DNA from: Streptomyces sp. NBC_00178
Lineage (GTDB): Bacteria > Actinomycetota > Actinomycetes > Streptomycetales > Streptomycetaceae
NCBI RefSeq assembly: GCF_036206005.1
Contig: NZ_CP108143.1
Coordinates: 1,984,001-2,048,000, forward strand
Length of the DNA stretch: 64,000 nucleotides
Reading direction: 5' to 3'
Part shown: in pieces, positions 56,717 to 64,000 of the stretch
How the letters are laid out: the number at the start of each line of letters is the position of its first letter
How positions within the stretch are numbered: the stretch's first letter is position 1
Position numbers and translations under genes: made by a program
The notes under the pieces: generated by a model
Database searches by the model: none
What the model was told of the DNA's origin: nothing
Seen by the model: only the letters and a program-made list of their open reading frames with translations

Positions 56717-57658
56717 TCAGCCCTGGCGGGCCAGGTCGGCCGCGCCCACCAGTCCTGCCTTGCCGCCCAGTTGGGCCGCGAGGACCTGCGCGTGCGGACG
56801 CCATTCGCCGCCGATCAGCCAGCGCCGGAACGACTTGCGGATCGGGTCGAGGACGAGTTCGCCCTCGTCCGAGACGCCCCCGCCGACGATGAACGCCGAC
56901 GGGTCGAACAGCGAGGCGAGGTCGGCCAGTCCGGCTCCGGCCCAGCGGGCCAGCTCGCGGAAGGAGTCGACGGCCACCGGGCAGCCCTGCCGGGCCGCCT
57001 CGCTGATGTGCTTGCCCTCGATGCCCTCGACGGAGCCGTCCCCCAGCCCCAGCAGGATCTGGGCGTTCTCCGGGGTGGCGTTGGCGCGCTGCTTCGCGTA
57101 GCGCACGAGGGCCCGCCCCGAGGCGTACTGCTCCCAGCAGCCCTGGCTGCCGCAGCCGCAGAGGAGTCCGTCCGGGACGACCCGGATATGACCGAATTCC
57201 GCCGCCACGCCGAAGCGTCCCCGGCGCAGCTTGTTGCCGATGATGATGCCGCCGCCCAGGCCGGTGCCGAGCGTGATGCAGATGACGTCGTCGTGCCCCT
57301 GGCCGGCACCGAAGCGGTATTCGCCCCAGGCCGCCGCGTTGGCGTCGTTCTCGACGACGACGGGCAGGCCGACGCGCTGCTCGACCTTGTCCTTGAGCGG
57401 CTCGTGACGCCAGTTGATGTTCGGAGCGAACAGCACGGTGGCGCGCTTGTCGTCGACGTATCCGGCCGCGCCGATGCCGACGGCCTCGACGTCGTGCCCC
57501 TCGCTCGCCCCGGACACCGCGGCGCTGATCGCGTCCACGATGCCTTCGGCCGTCGGCGGGGTCGATACCTTGAACGTCGAGAGGATCCGGCCCTCTTCGT
57601 CGACCACTCCAGCCGCGATCTTCGTGCCGCCGATATCGACGCCGATGGTGAGTCCCAT
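56717..57658 (-). CDS. glkA: ROK family glucokinase
   Basis: 313 residues. The phosphate loop GVDIGGTKIAAGVVD and the ROK zinc site GHIRVVPDGLLCGCGSQGCW, followed by EQYASG, are clear. ENDANAAAWGEY is the sugar-binding block. It phosphorylates glucose with ATP (some actinobacterial members also use polyphosphate) and in S. coelicolor mediates glucose repression. The ATG at 57658 gives the expected N-terminus. It is monocistronic by spacing: 74 nt to the next gene downstream and 235 nt to the one upstream. Confidence 0.93.
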   Translation of the reverse strand: MGLTIGVDIGGTKIAAGVVDEEGRILSTFKVSTPPTAEGIVDAISAAVSGASEGHDVEAVGIGAAGYVDDKRATVLFAPNINWRHEPLKDKVEQRVGLPVVVENDANAAAWGEYRFGAGQGHDDVICITLGTGLGGGIIIGNKLRRGRFGVAAEFGHIRVVPDGLLCGCGSQGCWEQYASGRALVRYAKQRANATPENAQILLGLGDGSVEGIEGKHISEAARQGCPVAVDSFRELARWAGAGLADLASLFDPSAFIVGGGVSDEGELVLDPIRKSFRRWLIGGEWRPHAQVLAAQLGGKAGLVGAADLARQG

Positions 57659-57893
57659 GAATCCCTCAGTTTCGGTCGAGCCCCGCTACGGCCAACCGTA
57701 CCCGAGCCGGGGACGGGTATTTCCTGTTCAGGGTCAGACCGACCGGCACATGGGGGTGGAAGAAGGAGCGGGGATGGGTGCGTGCAGCTGCAAGGCGGAG
57801 GATTGAGGCATGGCGGAGCCATGGTGATTGACGACGACGCCGCAGATGTGCGTGCTCACCCCCGCGACGCCGCCGCCCATGTGCCGGTCGGTC

Positions 57894-58385
57894 TCAGTCC
57901 AGGTCGATCTGTTCGCTGCCGCCGGTGCCCTCGTCGCGCGGGTCGGAGGGGTCGTCGGACGCCTTCTTCGCCGGGCCGGGGGTGTTTCCGGTGCCGCCCG
58001 GCCTCCCGCCGGCGCCTTCGGTGCCCTTCGTCCAGCGGGCCTCCTGGCCCTCGACGGCCGAGCGGTAGGCGGCCATGAGCTCGCTCCCGGCCGCTGCGAG
58101 GTGGTCGAAGAGCTCCGGGTTGCGCTCGATGACCGGCTCGACCGCGGACTTGGCCTGCCGGATCACCTGCTGGACCGTGCCCTGGGCGGCCATGCCGAGC
58201 AGCGGCGACTGGAGCGAGGAGACCTTGTCGGCCACCGCGTCCATCAGCTTGCGGAGCTCCTCGGCGGCGGAACCGGGCTGCTGTCCGTACTGTGCCCGGC
58301 GACGGGCCTTCTCCGCTTCGAAGTCCTCGGCGCAGGCCTCCGCCCACGCGTCGTCGTCGACGGGACGATCGGTGGCTTCACTCAT
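57894..58385 (-). CDS. DUF5304-type small cytosolic protein
   Basis: 163 residues, no signal or membrane helix. It contains DAWAEACAEDFEAEKARRRAQY and amphipathic helices (LRKLMDAVADKVSSLQSPLL), then a disordered Gly/Pro/Asp-rich tail. It matches streptomycete DUF5304 proteins by length and composition. Function unknown. The ATG at 58385 has GGAG upstream. It lies between the glucokinase and ArsA-like genes on the same strand. Confidence 0.72.
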   Translation of the reverse strand: MSEATDRPVDDDAWAEACAEDFEAEKARRRAQYGQQPGSAAEELRKLMDAVADKVSSLQSPLLGMAAQGTVQQVIRQAKSAVEPVIERNPELFDHLAAAGSELMAAYRSAVEGQEARWTKGTEGAGGRPGGTGNTPGPAKKASDDPSDPRDEGTGGSEQIDLD

Positions 58386-58464
58386 GGCGGGCTCCTGCGA
58401 CGCGGTTGCTTCGTGACCGTGGGGGCCACGTACTACCGACGGTACCCGAACGGTGGTATTCCGT

Positions 58465-59646
58465 TCATCGTGTACGCGGCCACAGGTCCGGGTCCGGTGT
58501 GAACCGGACACGCAGGACGCCGTCGGTCAGGGCCGCCCCGGAGACGGTGCAGCGGCGCAGGGCGGACTCCAGGCCGACGATCCGGTGGAACGGGCCCGCC
58601 GTGAGCAGGAGTTCGTCGCCGCGGCGGACGAGCTTGAGGTCCTGCTTGACGGCTCCGGGCAGCGGCAGGCACCAGGAGATGACCCCGTCGTCGGAGTTCT
58701 CCGTCCACCAGGGGTCCCCGGCGTGTCCGGGTGTCCGCTCGTCCGGCGCGCAGGTCCGGGCGAGGACAGCCAGGTCGTCGGCGGTGCGCGGCTCGTGGCC
58801 GAGGTGGGGGGTCTCGCGCACGGGCGTCGCGGGCTCCCACTCCTGCTGCCAGTGGTCCAGCGTCTTCTCCTGGAGCGCGGCGAGATCGGCGAACCAGGGG
58901 TCGCTGGAGTGGCGGGGCAGGACCCGTGCGGCGACGAGCGCGTCGACGCGCAGTCCGTGCAGCGCGAGTCCGGTGCGGGCGGTGCGCAGCGCTTCCGCGG
59001 CGGCCGGACCGGGCTCGGCGACCAGCCGCACGGTGGTCGCCTGGTCCTCGAACAGGGCCTGCACGGAAGCCAGTTCGGCGTCCTTGCGGGTGGCGGCCTC
59101 GTACAGCCACTGTGCGGGCATGGGGACCCCGGCGAGCTGGGCCAGCACCGGTCGCAGGGCGCGAGCGGCCTGGCGTTCGCGGGGCAGGAGACGGCGCAGG
59201 TAGCGGCGGAGCTGCCCGGGCAGGGCGAGCAGGGCGAGGGCCTCGGTCAGCGGGGGCAGGTCGACGACGAGTACGTCGTAGCCGCGTCCTGCCCAGTCGC
59301 CCTCGGTGACGCGGCGCAGCGTGTGCAGGACGGCGAGCTGCGCGCTGCCGGGCAGCTCGGTCAGTTCCTCGCCGTCGAGCCGGTTGGCGCCGAGCAGGTC
59401 GAGGACCCCCGACGCGCGCTCCTGGATGTCGAGGAGTTCGGCGCGGAAGTGTGCTGCCGAGTCGACGCGGACGCAGTCGAGCCGTTCGGCGGCCTCGGTG
59501 GGAGCGGCGCCCGCGGGCAGGGCGGGCACGGCGTCGGCGGACACGAGGAGCGTGCGGCGGCCGTCGCGGGCCGAGGCCAGCGCGGTCGCCGCGGCGACGG
59601 TGGTACGGCCTGCGCCGCCGGGGCCGGTGACGAGGACCGTACGCAC
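58465..59646 (-). CDS. ArsA-like ATPase with altered P-loop
   Basis: 393 residues. The N-terminus resembles ArsA/GET3 ATPases, but the deviant Walker A GKGGVGKTT is GPGGAGRTT at 8-16: the signature lysine is Pro9 and the P-loop lysine is Arg14. VLVVDLPPLTEAL near residue 124 corresponds to switch II. The C-terminal third, after about residue 300, ends in a Hsp20-like fold as in Rv2184c. ATPase activity is doubtful. GTG at 59646. It lies 4 nt after the SRPBCC gene, so co-transcription is likely. Confidence 0.8.
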   Translation of the reverse strand: MRTVLVTGPGGAGRTTVAAATALASARDGRRTLLVSADAVPALPAGAAPTEAAERLDCVRVDSAAHFRAELLDIQERASGVLDLLGANRLDGEELTELPGSAQLAVLHTLRRVTEGDWAGRGYDVLVVDLPPLTEALALLALPGQLRRYLRRLLPRERQAARALRPVLAQLAGVPMPAQWLYEAATRKDAELASVQALFEDQATTVRLVAEPGPAAAEALRTARTGLALHGLRVDALVAARVLPRHSSDPWFADLAALQEKTLDHWQQEWEPATPVRETPHLGHEPRTADDLAVLARTCAPDERTPGHAGDPWWTENSDDGVISWCLPLPGAVKQDLKLVRRGDELLLTAGPFHRIVGLESALRRCTVSGAALTDGVLRVRFTPDPDLWPRTR

Positions 59647-59650
59647 GTGA

Positions 59651-60100
59651 TCAGGCCTTGGAGACGGACTCGACGCGCTTCTTGAGCCCGGCGAGGGCGC
59701 GGTCGATGATGACCTTCTCGGCCTTGCGCTTGATCATGCCGAGGAGCGGGATCTTGACGTCGACGGCGAGGCGGTAGGTCACCTCGGTGCGGTCGCCGTC
59801 CCCGAGGGGCGCCAGGGCGTAGCTGCCGTCGAGGGCGCGCAGCATCTGGGACTTCACGAGGGTCCAGCCGACCTCGTACTCGCTGTTCCAGGTGTAGGCG
59901 AGGACGTGGTCGTCCTTGATCGCACCGGCGTCGAGGACGAGCCTGACCTGTTCGGCGCGGCCCTGGTCGTCGGCGGCCAGGATCTCGGCCTCCTTGACCT
60001 CTCCGGTCCATTCCGGATAGCGGTCGAAGTCGGCGATCACGCCCATGACGTCGGCCGGTGCCGCCTCGATCGTGATGCTCGAGCTGGTGTGTTCAGCCAT
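59651..60100 (-). CDS. SRPBCC (polyketide cyclase/START-like) family protein
   Basis: 149 residues. It has the helix-grip fold pattern: SITIEAAPADVMGVIADFDRYPEWTGEVK (in part) and a C-terminal helix KRKAEKVIIDRALAGLKKRVE. It matches mycobacterial Rv2185c (TB16.3) by order and type. Proteins of this fold bind hydrophobic ligands; the ligand is unknown. ATG at 60100 with GGAG upstream. It probably forms a unit with the ArsA-like ATPase. Confidence 0.87.
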   Translation of the reverse strand: MAEHTSSSITIEAAPADVMGVIADFDRYPEWTGEVKEAEILAADDQGRAEQVRLVLDAGAIKDDHVLAYTWNSEYEVGWTLVKSQMLRALDGSYALAPLGDGDRTEVTYRLAVDVKIPLLGMIKRKAEKVIIDRALAGLKKRVESVSKA

Positions 60101-60220
60101 CGCCGTGGCCCTCCAGTGCGGTGTACCGGTCGCGTTCGGCAGAGGCCTGCCGTGTGCAGGCTATCGCGTACGCGCTGCCGCTCCGTCCGCGCCCCGGCCC
60201 CTGGCCGGTGCCCGTGTCGC

Positions 60221-61030
60221 TCACCATTCCAGGGCCCAGGGGCGGCCGGTCGACGCGAAGTGGCCGACGTTGACGCACTCGGTGGCGCCGATCCGCATCC
60301 GCCGCACGAGCGGCTGGTGGACGTGGCCGAAGAGGGCGTAGCGGGGACGGGTCCGGTGGATGGCGTCCAGGAGGGCGGTACTGCCGCGCTCGAAGCGCCG
60401 GGCCACGGTGTCGTACGTCAGCTCGGGGACCTCCGGCGGGATGTGCGAGCACAGGACGTCCACCTCCCCGAGCGCCTCGACCTTGGCGGCGTACTCCTCG
60501 TCGCCGATCTCGTACGGGGTGTTCATCGGGGTCTTCAGGCCGCCGCCTACGAAGCCGAAGACCAGGCCGCCGATCTCGGCCCGTTCGCCGTCCAGCACGG
60601 TGGTACCGGGCCCGGCGTACTCGGGCCAGAGCGTGGGGACGTCGACGTTGCCGTAGGTGGCGTAGGTCGGGGTGGGCATGACGGCGAACATCTCCGCGTA
60701 CTGCTTGCGTACGGCGGACAGGATCGCCGCGTTGCGGTCCCGCCCGGCCCACAGCTCGCGGCCGAAGGCGCGTGCCTCGTCGAAGCGCCGCGCGGTGCGC
60801 AGCTCGACGATCCTGTCCGCGTTCTCCGTGCCGAACAGGTCGGGGAAGATGCCGCGTGAGTGGTCGGCGTAGTCGAGGAAGAGGACCAGGTCGCCGAGGC
60901 AGATCAGGGCGTCCGCGCCGTCCCCGGCGCGGGCGAGTGCCTCGGTGTTGCCGTGGACGTCGCTGACGACGTGCACACGTGTTGGCCGCGTGGTGGTTGT
61001 GTGTCGGTTCAGGGGTGCGCCGGCTCGCAT
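60221..61030 (-). CDS. Calcineurin-like metallophosphoesterase
   Basis: 269 residues. Metal-binding motifs are VHVVSDVHGN (D-x-H), LGDLVLFLDY, GNVDVP, SHIPPE and FGHVHQPL. These place it among bacterial metallophosphoesterases acting on nucleotides or phosphoproteins; the substrate cannot be specified. The ATG at 61030 is chosen though it lacks a good ribosome site. It is divergent from the acyl-CoA synthetase gene across 281 nt. Confidence 0.85.
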   Translation of the reverse strand: MRAGAPLNRHTTTTRPTRVHVVSDVHGNTEALARAGDGADALICLGDLVLFLDYADHSRGIFPDLFGTENADRIVELRTARRFDEARAFGRELWAGRDRNAAILSAVRKQYAEMFAVMPTPTYATYGNVDVPTLWPEYAGPGTTVLDGERAEIGGLVFGFVGGGLKTPMNTPYEIGDEEYAAKVEALGEVDVLCSHIPPEVPELTYDTVARRFERGSTALLDAIHRTRPRYALFGHVHQPLVRRMRIGATECVNVGHFASTGRPWALEW

Positions 61031-61311
61031 GGAGATCAGCCTAGGTCTCCACCCGCCGCTGTGGGTAGAACCCGCCGGACCTGCGGTTACTTCCGGATGG
61101 GGACACGGGTGGACTAATGTGCGCCGAAGGACCCCCGATATGTGTGATGCATAAGACATCTGGCCGGAACCCCCTTTCCGGAACCGCCTACCGGTGGGTA
61201 ACGTCCGGCCAGTCCAGTCGTGCTCACCCCACTGAGCATCTGCCAGTCTTGGACCGCATCCGGTGCGTCGCACGGAGCCGTGTAACCGGAGCCCGATGAG
61301 GAGCAGCAGTC

Positions 61312-63108
61312 TTGCGCGAGTTCAGCCTTCCGGCCCTGTACGAGGTCCCCACGGACGGCAACCTGACGGATCTCATCCGCCGCAACGCCGCTCAGCATCC
61401 CGATGTCGCGGTGATGAGCCGCAAGGTCGCGGGCGCCTGGACGGACGTCACCGCCACGCAGTTCCTCGCCGAGGTCAAGGACACCGCCAAGGGCCTGATC
61501 GCGTCGGGCATCCGGCCCGGCGACCGGGTCGCCCTCATGTCCCGCACCCGCTTCGAGTGGGTCCTGCTCGACTTCGCCATCTGGAGCGCGGGCGCGGTCA
61601 CCGTGCCGGTCTACGAGACGAGCTCCGCCGAACAGGTCCAGTGGATACTCGGCGACTCGGGCGCGGTCGCCGTCCTCGTGGAGAGCGACGCCCACGCGCG
61701 GTCGGTCGCCTCGGTGCGCGACCGGCTCCCCGGGCTGGAGCACGTCTGGGAGATCGAGCGGGGCGCGGTCGCGGAGCTCGCGGCGTCGGGCGCCTCCGTC
61801 TCCGAGGAGACCCTGGACCTGCGCATGGTCAGCGCCAAGGCCGACGACCCGGCGACGATCGTCTACACCTCGGGCACCACTGGCCGCCCGAAGGGCTGTG
61901 TGCTGACGCACCGCAGCTTCTTCGCGGAGTGCGGCAACATCGTGGAGCGGCTCAAGCCCCTCTTCCGTACCGGTGAGTGCTCCGTCCTGCTCTTCCTCCC
62001 CACCGCCCACGTCTTCGGCCGGCTGGTCGAGATCGCCTCGGTGATGGCACCGATCAAGCTCGGCTGCGTCCCGGACATCAAGAACCTCACCGATGAGCTG
62101 GCCTCCTTCCGGCCGACGCTCATCCTCGGGGTGCCCCGCGTCTTCGAGAAGGTCTACAACTCGGCGCGCGCCAAGGCCCAGGCCGACGGGAAGGGCAGGA
62201 TCTTCGACCGGGCGGCCGACACCGCGATCGCGTACAGCCGCGCGCTGGGCACACCGCAGGGCCCCACGGTGGGACTGAAGCTCAAGCACAAGGTTTTCGA
62301 CAAGCTGGTGTTCGGCAAGCTGCGCACCGTGCTCGGCGGACGCGGCGAGTACGCCATCTCCGGCGGCGCCCCGCTCGGCGAGCGGCTGGGCCACTTCTTC
62401 CGCGGCATCGGCTTCACGGTGCTGGAGGGCTACGGCCTGACCGAGACCTGCGCGGCGACGGCCTTCAACCCGTGGGACCGGCAGAAGATCGGCACGGTCG
62501 GCCAGCCCCTGCCCGGGTCCGTCGTCCGGATCGCCGACGACGGCGAGGTCCTGCTGCACGGCGAGCACCTGTTCACCGGGTACTGGAAGAACGACGCGGC
62601 CACGGCCGAGGCACTGGCCGACGGCTGGTTCCACACGGGTGACATCGGGACGCTCGACGAGGACGGCTACCTCGCGATCACCGGCCGCAAGAAGGAGATC
62701 ATCGTGACGGCGGGCGGCAAGAACGTCGCCCCCGCGGTGATCGAGGACCGCATCCGGGCGCACGCGCTGGTCGCGGAGTGCATGGTGGTCGGCGACGGCC
62801 GGCCGTTCGTCGGCGCGCTGCTCACCCTCGACGAGGAGTTCCTCTCGCGCTGGGCCGAGGAGAACGGCAAGCCCGCCGGGTCGACGGCCGTGTCGCTGCG
62901 CGAGGACCCCGAACTGCTGGCGGAGGTGCAGCGGGCCGTGGACGACGGCAACGCGGCGGTCTCCAAGGCGGAGTCCGTGCGCAAGTTCCGCGTGCTGGCC
63001 GCGCAGTTCACCGAGGAGGCGGGCCACATCACTCCGTCGCTGAAGCTGAAGCGCAACGTCGTCGCGAAGGACTTCGCGGACGAGGTCGAGTCGATCTACC
63101 GCGCCTGA
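61312..63108 (+). CDS. Long-chain fatty acid--CoA ligase (FadD15-like)
   Basis: 598 residues. It activates fatty acids as acyl-adenylates then thioesters. The AMP-binding motif is YTSGTTGRPKG at 185-195. GYGLTETCAA, FHTGDIGTLDEDGYLAITGRKKE (in part) and the C-terminal lysine region KLKRNVVAKDFADEV are present. Start is TTG at 61312, with GAGGAG 6 nt upstream. FadD15 (Rv2187) holds the same place in M. tuberculosis. A 25-bp perfect hairpin follows. Confidence 0.94.
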   Translation: MREFSLPALYEVPTDGNLTDLIRRNAAQHPDVAVMSRKVAGAWTDVTATQFLAEVKDTAKGLIASGIRPGDRVALMSRTRFEWVLLDFAIWSAGAVTVPVYETSSAEQVQWILGDSGAVAVLVESDAHARSVASVRDRLPGLEHVWEIERGAVAELAASGASVSEETLDLRMVSAKADDPATIVYTSGTTGRPKGCVLTHRSFFAECGNIVERLKPLFRTGECSVLLFLPTAHVFGRLVEIASVMAPIKLGCVPDIKNLTDELASFRPTLILGVPRVFEKVYNSARAKAQADGKGRIFDRAADTAIAYSRALGTPQGPTVGLKLKHKVFDKLVFGKLRTVLGGRGEYAISGGAPLGERLGHFFRGIGFTVLEGYGLTETCAATAFNPWDRQKIGTVGQPLPGSVVRIADDGEVLLHGEHLFTGYWKNDAATAEALADGWFHTGDIGTLDEDGYLAITGRKKEIIVTAGGKNVAPAVIEDRIRAHALVAECMVVGDGRPFVGALLTLDEEFLSRWAEENGKPAGSTAVSLREDPELLAEVQRAVDDGNAAVSKAESVRKFRVLAAQFTEEAGHITPSLKLKRNVVAKDFADEVESIYRA

Positions 63109-63117
63109 GCCGCGTCC

Positions 63118-63172
63118 GTACGAGGAGGGGCCCCGCACCGGTGTTGAACCGGTGCGGGGCCCCTCCTCGTAC
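63118..63172. terminator. Very strong bidirectional terminator
   Basis: A perfect 25-bp stem (63118-63142 with 63148-63172) has a GTTGA loop. It starts 10 nt after the fadD stop and lies 48 nt from the stop of the convergent glycosyltransferase gene. It is the strongest hairpin in the window. Confidence 0.85.
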
Positions 63173-63219
63173 AACGCGCCGGGTACGGCGTTCGGAGTAC
63201 GGCGCCCGGGGTGCGGGAC

Positions 63220-64000
63220 TCAGAGCAGCGTCCTCAGCTTCTCGGCCAGCAGGTCCCAGCGCCATTTCTCCTCGACCCAGGCCCGGCCCCGCTCCCCCAT
63301 GCGGCGGCGCAGCTCCGCGTCCCCGAGCAGGGTGACGATCCGGTCGGCGGACTCCTCCGCGGAGCCGCCCCGCACGACCCAGCCGGTCTCCCCGTCGAGC
63401 ACGGCGTCCGGGGCGCCGCCCGAGTCGCCGGCCACCACGGGCAGCCCCGTCGCGGACGCCTCCAGGTAGACGATGCCGAGGCCCTCGACGTCGAGACCGC
63501 CGCGCCGTGTGCGGCAGGGCATCGCGAAGACGTCACCGGCGCCGTAGTGCGCGGGCAGCTCCTCCCAGGGCACCGGTCCGGTGAAGCGCACGGAGTCCTC
63601 GACTCCGGTCTCCGCCGCCAGCTTCCTTAGCTGCCCGGCGTACGGGCCGCCGCCGACGACGAGGAGGACGGCGTCCGGCACCTTCGCCAGGATCGCGGGC
63701 ATGGCGAGGATGAGGGTGTCCTGGCCCTTGCGCGGCACAAGCCGCGACACGCACACGACGACGGGCCGGTCGGTGAGCCCGAGACGGGCCCTGACCCGGT
63801 CGCCGCCCGAGGCCGGATGGAAGGTCTTCTCGTCGACCCCCGGCGGGAGCTGCACCATGCGGCCCGCCGCCTCCGGGGTGAGCGCGGCGGCGATCCTGGA
63901 GCGGGTGTACTCGCCGAGGTAGGTGATCGTGTCGGTGCCCTCGCCGATACGGCGCAGCAGCTGCCGGGAGGCCGGCAGCTGGGCCCAGCCCGCCTCGTGT
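63220..64000 (-). CDS. GT4 glycosyltransferase, PimB'-like (5' end outside window)
   Basis: At least 260 C-terminal residues; the frame stays open to the window end. Upstream residues read HEAGWAQLPASRQLLRRIGE then TYLGEYTRSRIAAAL, as in PimB' mannosyltransferases. The donor-binding half has VSRLVPRKGQDTLILAMP and the EGLGIVYLEASATGLPVV E-x7-E motif. By synteny with Rv2188c it probably adds the second mannose in phosphatidylinositol mannoside synthesis, or a related lipid mannosylation. The true start is beyond 64000. Confidence 0.9.
   Translation of the reverse strand, partial: HEAGWAQLPASRQLLRRIGEGTDTITYLGEYTRSRIAAALTPEAAGRMVQLPPGVDEKTFHPASGGDRVRARLGLTDRPVVVCVSRLVPRKGQDTLILAMPAILAKVPDAVLLVVGGGPYAGQLRKLAAETGVEDSVRFTGPVPWEELPAHYGAGDVFAMPCRTRRGGLDVEGLGIVYLEASATGLPVVAGDSGGAPDAVLDGETGWVVRGGSAEESADRIVTLLGDAELRRRMGERGRAWVEEKWRWDLLAEKLRTLL

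Noticed and set aside
57774..57806. Ten-codon frame MGACSCKAED with a CxC motif before the glucokinase gene
   Set aside because: Too short to judge, on the strand opposite both neighbouring genes, with no matching family known to me.

Overview
High G+C, almost gap-free actinomycete chromosome. The G+C bias at codon third positions, frequent GTG and TTG starts, and the gene content (DivIVA and SepF beside the division/cell-wall cluster, a class II DAHP synthase, an SAV_6107-type HEPN protein, a MacRS-type two-component system, a DmdR-like iron box) all point to Streptomyces or a close relative. It is core chromosome: I see no insertion sequence, prophage, CRISPR array, rRNA or tRNA.

Layout. 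(1) 1-18683: the 3' end of ileS on the plus strand, then a long minus-strand division and cell-wall (dcw) cluster. In transcription order it reads rsmH, ftsL, ftsI, murE, murF, mraY, murD, ftsW, murG, ftsQ, ftsZ, pgeF, yggS, sepF, yggT, divIVA. murC and mraZ are missing from their usual places. (2) 19092-24689: a beta-carbonic anhydrase, then a coupled MoxR / DUF58 / membrane transglutaminase module. (3) 25137-34552: mostly small or accessory genes: DUF3040, a methyltransferase, a HEPN protein, a degenerate ABC ATPase with a YhgE/Pip exporter and its TetR regulator, a DUF4126 membrane protein, a phytoene-desaturase-like flavoprotein, and a membrane protein with a Tyr/Gly/Gln-rich tail. (4) 34603-40948: one-carbon and thiamine genes. 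metF, thiE, an Rv2175c-like DNA-binding protein and a ferredoxin-reductase-like flavoprotein lie on the minus strand. A TPP riboswitch controls thiO-thiS-thiG on the plus strand. (5) 41076-50194: a PASTA Ser/Thr kinase, endonuclease IV, a molybdopterin oxidoreductase, convergent bacterioferritin and bacterioferritin-associated ferredoxin, then a class II DAHP synthase divergent from a fused anthranilate synthase with a Trp-codon attenuator. (6) 50297-64000: a phosphofructokinase with PPi-type residues, a MacRS-like pair, a PlsC acyltransferase, an esterase, a ROK glucokinase, an ArsA-like ATPase with a SRPBCC partner, a phosphoesterase, a FadD15-like acyl-CoA synthetase and a PimB'-like mannosyltransferase cut by the window end.

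The gene order largely parallels M. tuberculosis Rv2145c-Rv2188c, so most of it is ancient actinobacterial backbone for envelope growth, division and central metabolism. The strongest regulatory features read directly from the DNA are the tryptophan leader peptide with terminator/antiterminator, the TPP riboswitch, an iron box before bfd, a TetR-type palindrome before the ABC/YhgE operon, a MacR-like box before the DUF4126 gene, and several very stable hairpins at gene ends. I did not find a clearly new multi-gene system. The best leads are the degenerate nucleotide-binding proteins (27421, 58465), the PPi-type residues in PfkA, and the MacR-like and TetR-like operators.
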